Below are positions 46,786-56,411 of a DNA stretch of 64,000 nucleotides, piece by piece. Both the position numbers and the translations under genes were made by a program. The notes under the pieces are model-generated. The model had not been told where the DNA came from and ran no database searches. It saw only the letters and a list, made by a program, of their open reading frames with translations. The DNA comes from Limnanthes douglasii subsp. nivea. Taxonomy: Eukaryota; Streptophyta; Magnoliopsida; Brassicales; Limnanthaceae. The stretch covers positions 125,968,376 through 126,032,375 of the forward strand of contig JAUPFV010000002.1 of assembly GCA_036936605.1 (NCBI GenBank), given 5' to 3'. Within the stretch, counting starts at the first letter, position 1. Every line of letters begins with the position of its first letter.

Positions 46786-48806
46786 CTTCATTCACTAAAT
46801 CGCTCTCAGAGAAATTCTAGAGAGAGAAAGTCCCGTTCTGACCATTCTAGAGAGAGAGAGCAAAGTTTATGAAAAGTAAGACCCCGAAGCCAAAACAAAA
46901 ACCGAAGAAGAAGATCGAGTTTGCATTTGAGTTTATCGACTGGGCTTGTATTGGTGACCGAGCTGAAGAGTACCAAGTTGCGGGATTAATCAGGAGTTTA
47001 GACACGAATCCCTTCGCACCCGTGCCTCTCCCTTGCGACCCTGTACTTCCTGATCCTATTACCGCTGAATCCTTCTTCGTCCCTGATTCTAGAGAGGCCA
47101 TAGTTGTTTCTTCCAATAGTAGCTCTCCATACTCCCCTGTCGCTCAGTTCGATCGCCTGGCGCCTTTGTCATTAAATTTTCCTACCAACTTAAACCATTT
47201 TACTCCTAGACGCCAAAGAAAAAGTTGGTTTCTTTCAATGGGAGATTCCAGTGCCTCTACCTCATCCACGGGGGGTAACTCTCCTGAAATAGTCCAACTG
47301 ACTCCCACCATCCGAGGGTACCGGATAAGTGTCAACACGGCATGTACCCCTTTGGCGCGTCTCTCGAAAGGATCTCGATCGTCGGAACCTAGAGATCGAG
47401 CGTGCCGGTCAACAGCGGGTGGAAGAGTCAAAGCTTGCTCATGCTAGTAACAGCTCTAACTTTGTAGAGCCTCTTTCTCAATCAGTCGGTCGTGCCGCGG
47501 CTGGATCCCCTAAACCTGATGCTCTCCAACCAGAAGATGCTAGAGAGCCAGAAGCAGCTGTCTTAGCTGCTGAAGAAAATGTTACCGCTGCTGGTGACGA
47601 CGTTGTTCCTCCCGAAGAAACGCTTCCGGCGGAGATCAAAGCCGTTATGACCACTACGTATCATCGGTCGTTGCCAAGGGACAACATAATTTCCCTCTTC
47701 GAAGGCAAATACCTCTACTTCTCTGCCGCGGAGCAGGCAAAACTTCTGATCCGGTGGGGGATCCCAGAGTGCGTCACCGTACGATTCCCTGCTCCCGGTG
47801 AGACACCCGTGCATGTTCGGTCATGAGAGATAGACATTTTCACGGAGCTCTTCAACTGGGGCCTCATGTTTCCTCTGGATCCTGAAATCGTTCTGTACTT
47901 CAAGACCCTTAACATATGGCTCTCCTAGCTGACGCCCAATGCGTGGTATACGCTGATGTCCTGCATAATGGCTTCTCGTCTATTGGGTCATGTTATGCTG
48001 ATGTCTGAGTACATCGCCATGTCCGGGCTCTCGAAGTCTCCCAAATCTCCCTTCTTCTATTCCTCCCTGGTCAATACTTGGAAGATTGTGAATGATTTCC
48101 TCGAAGGCGGCAAGGGCTGGAAGCATCGGTTTGTCTTTCTTAGTGGTTGCTGGGAAAACGGCCGCCCCTATACCAAAGAGAACCCGAGGAAACTGCTGCG
48201 GACATGGGTTCCCGATGGTAATCATGTGTGTATATATATATATATATTTATAAATGACCGATCCTTTATGCAGTGTCAAAGGAGTTCATCCAGGAGCTGA
48301 AGAAAACCCACTTCAAAGCTGGCAAAGTGACCTTCCAAGTTTTGAAGGACTTTGCCAGGAAGAACTGGGTCGGGCGTTCCACCGTGCCTTCAAGAATACA
48401 AATCTGATCACGAGCAACCTCTGGCGTTGCTCTACTGAACCGCTCACCTTGGAGCAGCTGCGCCAACCACCCAGCTTGGTGGATTTTGTCGCAAAGACCG
48501 AAGCGCCCGATGCACACCTGTTTCTTCCAAAGCGCAATAAGGCACCTAGCAAGCGCTCAAAATCGGACGAGGAAGCCGAGCAGGCAAATGCCGAGGCAGC
48601 GGAGGTCGATGTTGTGGGACAGAGAGATGAAGTTGTTGTTGAGGATGGCGAGGCCCATCGGTCTGAGGAGCTGACCAAGAAACGGAAGGAAAAGGCTGAG
48701 GCGGATGGTGCTCAGGCCAAAAGACCGAAACACTCAAAGGAGTGGTGGTCCTATCGGCGCTCCCGCACTTGTCGATAACTCAACCATCCCGGCGCTATTC
48801 GAGCAG

Positions 48807-49300
48807 TGGTATGGATGAAAGTAGCCTGAGGGTAGGCTGGTAATTTCAAGTGGAGTTTTAGGGCGGTGTAAGGGTGTTTCACGGTGGTGTGATGGTGTTT
48901 AACGGTGTTTCAAAGTGTTTCAGGGTATTTCAAGGGTGGAGAGAGAATTAAGCAGCCTGGCAGCAGTTAATTTTTCTTACCCATAGTTAATGCTGGTGGT
49001 TGGGTATTTATAGTATGATATTTGGGCCCTTATGGGCTTTCGGGTCAAGTTTAATGGACCCGGGTCATGTTTAAAGACCCATGAGTTTTAAGCAGATGTG
49101 CAGGTAGCTTAGTCAGATAGTGTTTAGGTTTTTTAGTACTTTAGTCATAGGTCGAACTGCCTTAGGTTTATAGTGTTCGAATTTATCTGTCCGGTGAAAA
49201 AGTCCTGTTCGAATTAATATGCTTGGAGTCTGTCCGAATTTTACGGGGAGATTTACCTTGGACTACCCCTCCGGGGAGCGCTTCGAATTCGGACTCATCA
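48807..49300 (-). repeat. 3' LTR of element 2
   Basis: 494 bp; on the minus strand it begins TGATGAGTCC (49300) and ends ATACCA (48807). TATA box CTATAAATACCC at 49013-49002. It appears identical to 58819-59312. Confidence 0.95.
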
Positions 49301-49314
49301 GGAGCCCCTTTTTT
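49301..49314 (-). other. Polypurine tract, element 2
   Basis: AAAAAAGGGGCTCC on the minus strand, next to the 3' LTR, identical to element 1. Confidence 0.85.
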
Positions 49315-49454
49315 AGGTTTTTGAACAAGTATCTTTGTCAAAGATCTGAAAAACAGTCCGATTGAGGAGGTGGTCTTCTAATTCGGAGAGTTGAGGGCAG
49401 GCCCGGACAGCCCAATCGTTACGAATTCTAAACGGTTCTTGTCAGAGTTAGTGG

Positions 49455-49635
49455 GACACGTGTCACTCTCTGGTTGGTTACTTCAGCCGTTTTTTCACCT
49501 TGAAAGTTGTACTACCATCTCGAACACGTTACCTCTTTAAATGCTTTTGATGACGTCAGCGCCGTTTTTTAATCATTGCCCAACTTTTCGGATTCTCCTA
49601 GGAATCAAACCCTCTTTTTTACATTTACTATAAAT
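49455..49635 (+). promoter_or_regulatory. Promoter of the antisense gene, element 2
   Basis: G-box GACACGTGTC at 49455-49464, palindromic bZIP-type site TGACGTCA at 49551-49558 and TATA box CTATAAAT at 49628-49635 precede the ATG at 49725. The G-box to TATA distance is about 163 nt and TATA to ATG is about 90 nt, nearly the same as in element 1. Confidence 0.75.
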
Positions 49636-49724
49636 TCCATTTGTCTTTCACAGTCTCATTTTCACTTTGCCATTTCACTCAAAACTTCATCTCTCTAAAA
49701 CTTCAAACTTTCCTTAGTTGTTTT

Positions 49725-52677
49725 ATGTTCACAGCAAGAACAGCTCTAATTAAGGGTGGCTGGCTTAATCTCTCAGAATTAGAGAAAGCTCAAAGGGTTG
49801 AAAAAGAGAAAAAGCTTGCAGCAGGACTTCCAGCGTCGCCTGTCGAGAAACCAGCCCCTTTTATCGAAGAGTCTGATAGAGGTTCGTCTTCCTCGAAAGG
49901 TACGAAACCTAGAAAATTCTTTCAATCAACACTATCCCCCATAGTATCTGGCTCATCAGTCCAAGAGTCAATCCCCATTGTCGAACCGGGGGTCACTGTC
50001 ACAAGCGTTAGGAAGAAATCTACTTTCCTTGCTATGGGGTCCGATTCCGATCATTCTCCAGACAAACTAATCATGAAAAGACCAAGCAGATTGGTTAAGG
50101 GACTTTCTTCAAAAAATACCAGCGAGTCAGGGTCCGGGGCAGCTGTTAGGACTCTTCGGGAAAGGCCGGTTGGTCCGGAGGCTAGCAGCCCACTACCTCC
50201 CAAGGAAACCTCGACCTCAGAAACTCAAACTGAGGTAAGAACTCAAAAACATACACCGAGCCAACAGTCCGGAGGATCAGCTGTGCCAAGCTTCATCCCT
50301 CCCCGGGCTGTTTCTGCAGAAGCTCCCCCAACAGTAATGGAGGAGAGGATGGAAGACTCCACTGAGGAGGTTAGGTTTGAGTCCGAGTCTTCCGGACAAG
50401 CTGAAACTGCTGTTGTTGTTGCCAAGAAGGGCAAAGAGGATTTGTATCTAAGGCGTCCGGATCTCCCGGAGAGCCTTGAAGGGAGAGTAGGGCCCTGCTT
50501 TCATAAGGTAGAGTTCAAGTACCTTTTATCTCTTTTAAAGACCAAGTATGCGTTTATCCATACTAGGGACGATTTCGCACTAAGTGGGGGATCCCTGAAA
50601 ACGTTAAAATTCGAATTCCCATCGATCCGGAGACCCCAATGGATTGTAAAAGGAACGAGATAGTCTTCTTTACGGAGCTATTCAACTGGGGACTTAGGTT
50701 CCCACTGGATCCAGAGATAGTGCGCTATTTTCACCTAGTCAAGCTATGTCCATCACAGCTAAGCCCTAACGGATGGTACACTTTGATGTCATGCATTATG
50801 GCATCTAGGTTGTCCGGAATTCCTCTTCCAATGGAAGAGTTCGCTGCTGTTGCTAGTTTGTGCAAACACCATCAGTTCCCTTTCTATCACTTTAATATGG
50901 GAAATGACTTGAAAGCCGTCGATGATCTCCTGGAGTCGGAGAGTAAATGGAGGAGCCAGTTTTTGTTTGTAAGTGGCTCATGGGAGAATGGCAATAAAAT
51001 CAAGGTCGGGGAGAATCCTAGCCTTCTTCGAAGCAGATGGAGGAACGATCGTAAGTTTTCCTTTAAGTTTCTGTTCGAACTTCTCTTTTCACTTAGTTTA
51101 TGCTAATCAGTTGCTCTCTTGTTTTATCAGAGCTGCCAAAGGAGTTCGGAGACTATCTAAAAGCCGGACAGGTCACCTGTGGCAAAATAAATGCATGGGC
51201 CGCAGAGAACTGGGAGAACCGGTTTCATAAGGCTTTTACCCCCGGGAATTTAACGAGATCCCATCTGTGGAACACCACAGGTCGAAGGGATCTATCCTGG
51301 GAGGAGTTCTCTACCCCACCTGATGAGGATGTAGTTCTGAGAAGGTCTCATGAGTTAGATGGGACCCTCTTCCTTCCTGTCCGGGCCAAAGCCCCAAGTA
51401 AAATGAAGGGCAAGAAGAAGAAAGGCAGGAGAGCAGTAGAGGATACGGAGAAAGAGGTTCCCACAGGCTCAGAGGTGCCAGCCCGGGATCAAGTTGATGC
51501 AAACCTTCTACAAGTAGTAGAATTGGAGAGTGAGAAGCAAGGGGCGAACTCCCCAAAACCCAAAAGGGCTTCTAAACGGACTCGCAAACAAGCGAGCGAC
51601 AGTGCTGACAGGGAAGTCAAAAAGAAAAAGACTTCTCAAAGTGAAGAGCTTACTCTCCGGGATCCGGAGCCCATCTTCCCAACCGATCCAACCTTAGCTG
51701 AAGAGATCCCCGGGAATCTTAATGAAGGGATTCCAAGGGAATTCCACACTGATGAGATTGAACGGGGAGAGATCAACATGGATGAAGTGGATGTCACCGG
51801 TCTGGGTCCTCTAGGTGACTACTTCCTTGGCCTGTCTAGAGATGAGTTCGCAGGGCCATATGTCCCCCCCAGTAGCTCTAACACGGTAAACTTCAATGGT
51901 AAAACATTCTTGGTCTCCAGCGAGAGGGATGTTATAGCTCATTCCCTCCTTAGCAACGTACAGCCAGTACTCACCCTGGAAAGGCAAGTCCGGAGTCAGG
52001 CAGAAACCATCAAAGAACTTAAGTCTGAGAAGGAGAAACTGTCCGATGACCTCAGGACTGCCACTACTAAGGTTGACTTGCTTAAGGAGTCAAACGAACA
52101 GCTAAAGGAGAATCAAGAGAAAAGCAACACAAAAGTTGCTTCTTTAGAAGAGACTGTGAAAGATCTCCGGGCTAAGCTGTCCGGATTGGAGAAGGACTTG
52201 GCAGCATCAAGGGGAGAAACTGCAGCAAAGGAGAAGATTGTCACCAACCTGACCACTGACAAACTTGCTTTAGAGAATGCAGTGACTCAGGCTGTTGAGG
52301 AGAAAGATGCTTTGGTGAAGGATCAAGAGGCCATGATCAAGGCCAAAATCAACGCTTATGCCAGGGAGATGATACGGAGTGAAGAATTAATGGTTGAGAA
52401 AGTGAAGTTCGACATGGTACTCTTGTTCCATGAGAAGTTCCCGAAGAGGAGACTAGGGGATTTATGGCGTCATGTGGATGACGATGATCTCCCCTACTGG
52501 ACCATGGTTGATGAAGGATACACTGATATATCCTCGTCTGGTGATGAAGAGGAAACCGGAGAGAGTCCGGGTGAGGAAGAGGTTGACCCCAAAGGCAAGA
52601 AGGTCATTGAGGAAAAAAGCAACATCAAGGGCAAGAGAACAGATGAGGGTGAGCCATCTTCAAAGGCTCCTCCTTAA
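49725..52677 (+). pseudogene. Antisense spliced gene (aORF) of element 2, PF04195-like, one frameshift
   Basis: Exon 1 (49725-51050) starts MFTARTALIKGGWLN; intron 51051-51130; exon 2 (51131-52677) ends at TAA. A single missing base near 50570 shifts exon 1; otherwise about 958 codons are readable. The core has FFTELFNWGLRFPLDP followed by LSPNGWYTLMSCIMASRL (about 50665-50820), and HFNMGNDLKAVDDLLESES. Exon 2 holds basic Lys-rich runs that could be nuclear localisation signals, then a long coiled coil (LERQVRSQAETIKEL to about DKLALENAVTQ) and an acidic tail. The protein has no recognised catalytic motif. It runs opposite to gag-pol, as in element 1. Confidence 0.8.
51051..51130 (+). other. 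Predicted aORF intron, element 2
   Basis: 80 nt, GTAAGTTTTC ... TTTTATCAG; it contains stops, and its removal puts the 525-codon downstream frame in phase with exon 1. It is conserved in position with the 78-nt intron of element 1. Confidence 0.8.
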
Positions 52678-53113
52678 TTTATAATCTGTTTTGTTTATCT
52701 TTTACTTGAACCAAAGTCCTTGGAAGGCCAAGGCACCTTTTTTGTGATGTTGTCCGTTTTATCCGGACAGATTTTTGTATTGTGCTCAAACTTGTTTTAA
52801 AAAGTCCTTGGAAGGCCAAGGAAATTTTAAACTTGTTGAATGAAAGTTTTATCTTGCTCAACCACTCTCTTATTTCATAGTTTGTTTAAATATCTTAGAG
52901 TTTAAGTAATTTCAAGTTATCGTGTTGTGAGAGTGTTTAATTTCTCTGGCTAGAATTTAAGTAGCCCTAGATCTTTCAGTCCGGGTAGTATGACAATCAC
53001 CAGAATTTTTACAAAAACTTAGAAAATTGTTTAAAAAGGCTCCAAGTTTTATTGAAAGCTCTCCGTGGCGCCAAAGAGAGGAAGTGGTATGCCCCCAAAT
53101 ATTTACATAAATT
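52678..53113. other. Spacer between antisense gene and pol, element 2
   Basis: Noncoding, with two CCTTGGAAGGCCAAGG palindromes at 52718-52733 and 52806-52821, the counterpart of 20836-21324 in element 1. Confidence 0.6.
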
Positions 53114-56100
53114 TTATTCCAAGTACATTCGAAGGTGTTCAATATTCCAAGGGTGAGTTAAAACCCTGCCATCTTTGTCTTCCAACCAGTATGTGCCAGG
53201 CTTGATCCTTTCAACTACAGTATAGGGACCCTCCCAAGTTGGGGCCAGCTTTCCGAAGAGCTTTTCCTTGGTATGCAAGAAAACCTTCCTCAACACCTTA
53301 TCTCCTGGTTGAAAATCCCTTCTTTTAACTTTAGAAGCAAACCTGCTTCTCATCAAACCTTGATAGTGTGCCTCTCTAAGATGAGCTTTTACTCGCCTTT
53401 CTTCAATTAAATCAAGTTGATTCCTAACTGCCATTTCATTAGCCTGTCCGGAGAAGTTGTGCACTCGAAAGGAGGGAAGTGTCTTTTCTATGGGGGCTAC
53501 TGCATCCATCCCATAGACCAAGGCAAAAGGTGACTCTTGTGTTGCAGCCCCAGGTGTTGTCCGGTAGGCCCACAAGACTTCTTGTAAATAACTAGACCAC
53601 TTCCCAGAAGCCCCTTCCAAATTTTTCTTTAAACCGGACAGTATTGTTCTGTTAGCCACTTCAACTTGCCCATTGGCTTGTGGGTGGAATGGTGAAGAAA
53701 AGCAGTGCTGAATACCCCTTGAGGCACAGAAGCTCTCCATTTCTCTGTTGTCAAACTGTGGCCCATTGTCTGTTGTTATTCTCTGGGGGACACCAAATCT
53801 GCAACATATGCTGGATAGAATGAATTTTATAACAGCCTTTGATGTTGTCCCTGCCAAGGGGGCTGCTTCTACCCACTTCGAAAAGTAGTCAATGGCTACA
53901 ATTATGGTTTTACGCCCTCCGGACGCCATAGGGAGAGGCCCAACTAAGTCCAATCCCCATCGAGCAAAAGGGATGGGCTCAGAAATTGATTCCAAAGGAA
54001 TGGCTGGTACATGAATTTCATTGTTGTACCTTTGGCATGGGTCACACCTTCTTACCAGCTCCTTGGCATCTTTCATTATTGATGGCCAATAATATCCGGA
54101 GAGAAGCACTCTTCTTGTCAATGCTCTAAACCCATAATGGGCTGATCCCTCTCCATCATGCAATTCGGAGAGAACCATTTGTGACTCATGATCTCCCAAA
54201 CAGCGTAGGAGAGGTTTGCTGTAGGATTTCTTGTACAAGACCTCTCTAATCACGATGAAACCATGAGCCTTGTGTTTTAACGTTCTGGCTTGTGATTTAT
54301 CCAAAGGTGTGATGCCATCGGACAGATACTGCATAAGAGGAGACCTCCAATCCTGAGGCTGATCTACTTGTATTTCAAAGACTTCCTCTTTCTCTCCTTC
54401 ATCAAGTTGAATAGAAGGACTTTCAAGCACATGGATCCATGGATAGGACTCCGTGTATGCTATTGTTGCCAACGAGTCTGCTAGCTCATTCTCTGCCCGG
54501 GGGATATGCTCATAGACAACAGCTTTAAACTTCATTGCCTCATTTTTCAAGAGAAGTAAATATTTGATCAATTGTTCCTTTCTAGCTTCTGATAGGCCCA
54601 AGGCATGGTGGATAAGCAATTGGGAGTCACTTAGCAGCTTGACCCTTTTCGCTCCACAGATGTAAGCCAACTTCAACCCAGCTATAGCTGCCTCGTATTC
54701 GGACTCGTTATTGGATGCCCTGAAAGCAAAACAAATGGCTTGGAACATGTTATCCCCATAAGGGGAAGTGAGACATATCCCTGCCCCAGATCCTATGGCA
54801 CTGGATCCTCCGTCTGTTCGGACAATCCACACTTTTTTTGTCTTTTGAATCAGCAAGTCGTTCTGAGTCCCTATCATAATGGAATTCGACCAGAATATCA
54901 GCCACAGCTTGAGCTTTTACTTCTGTTCGAGGAGCAAAGTCTATGTCGAAGTCCCCCAACTCTACTGACCACTTTGTCATTCTGCTTGAAATGTCTGCTT
55001 TTTGAAGGACATTCTTTAAAGGGAAAGATGTCCGGACAACGATAGGATGAGCCTGAAAATAAGGCCTCATCTTTCTTGCAGCTATCACCAAGGCCAATGC
55101 TAGTTTTTCAAGTTTCAAGTAACGGCGTTCAGCATCAATCAGGCTTTTGCTGATGTAGTATACTGGGTGAGGATACCCATCAACCTCCCTTACTAGCACA
55201 GCACTGATGGCACAACTTGAAACAGCCAGATACACAAAAAGAGTCTCCCCATCGACTGGTTTGAACAAGGTCTTGGGGGAGGACAGATGCTTTTTGATTT
55301 CATTGAATGCCTCATCACACTGTGGTGTCCACTCAAACCCCTTTGCACCCTTCAAAGTTTGAAAGAAAGGAGCACATCTGTCCGAAGACCTTGCGATGAA
55401 TCTATTCAAAGCTGCTAACCTCCCCGTTAACCGCTGTACTTCTTTAATATTTCGTGGAGGCTCCATTTGGAACAAGGCATTGAGTTGGTCCGGGTCGGGC
55501 TGTATTCCATGCTCACTTATAATATACCCCAAGAACTTCCCGGACTGTACTCCGAACACACATTTTTCAGGATTTAACTTTAAATTCACCTTAGCCAGGT
55601 TGGCAAAAGTCTCCTGGAGGTCGGACAAGTGCAACTGCTCATCCATACTTTTCACCATCATATCATCAATGTAAACCTCCATATTTCTTCCAATCTGATC
55701 AGCAAATGCTTTATTGACTAACCTTTGATAAGTAGCCCCAGCATTTTTCAAGCCAAAGGGCATCACCTTATAGCAGTGCAGACCTCTATCAGTAACAAAA
55801 GTGGTATGCTCTTGATCTTTTGGATCCACCTGGATTTGATTGTACCCGGAGAAGGCATCCATGAAGGAGAGTAATTTGTTTCCAGAAGTAGAATCTACTA
55901 ACTGGTCTATCCGGGGAACCGGATACAGGTCTTTTGGGCAAGCTCGGTTGAGATCTGTGAAGTCAATGCACATTCGCCATTTACCGTTTTTCTTTTTTAC
56001 CAAGACTGGATTGGCAGTCCACAAAGGGTACTGAGATTCTTTAATGTGCCCCATCTTTGTGAGTCTGTCAACCTCTTGTACAATGACATCAGCCTTTTCT

Positions 56101-56402
56101 TTTGAGAAAGCTCTCCTCTTTTGCACCACAGGTGCCACATCTCTCCGGACAGATAGGTGATGGGAAATCACCTCTGATGGAACTCCAGTAACATCAGCGT
56201 TGCACCAAGCAAAAACATGCTGATGGTCTTTTAAGAATTTTAACATCTCATCTTTCAATACTTGTGGCATTTTGGACCCTATCTTGACAATTTTTCCTTC
56301 TTCTAAGCAATGTGTTTCAACCTCCTCAATTGGGATCAACACTCCGGGGGTCTCTCTGGGGTCATCTATTTCACCCTCACCCCCAGAAAGGCCCTCAAAC
56401 TG
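53114..56402 (-). pseudogene. pol: pol of element 2: RT, RNase H, second RNase H, integrase
   Basis: It lies downstream of the UAG at 56405-56403 in the same frame as gag-protease. RT has MCIDFTDLNRACPKD and YIDD at 55674-55663. The canonical RNase H follows; an extra A in a 7-A run (54839-54833; six are expected from element 1) shifts the frame just before the second RNase H-like domain (TDGGSS, NNESEYEAA, LSDSQLLIHH). Integrase is intact: zinc finger H-x-H/C-x2-C (CDPCQRY), D of GLDLVGP, D of TDNGPQF, E of GQVEVANR, and the tail to 53114. The lone homopolymer defect could also be a sequencing error. Confidence 0.9.
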
Positions 56403-56411
56403 CTATTGGTT
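56392..56411 (-). promoter_or_regulatory. Candidate UAG readthrough site between gag-protease and pol
   Basis: Minus-strand context is AAC CAA UAG CAG UUU GAG. The pol frame continues in phase with gag with no other start needed. Element 1 has the same UAG with CAA before and CAG UUU after (17543-17554). The CAR-YY part of the CARYYA type of leaky context is present. Readthrough itself is inference. Confidence 0.55.
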
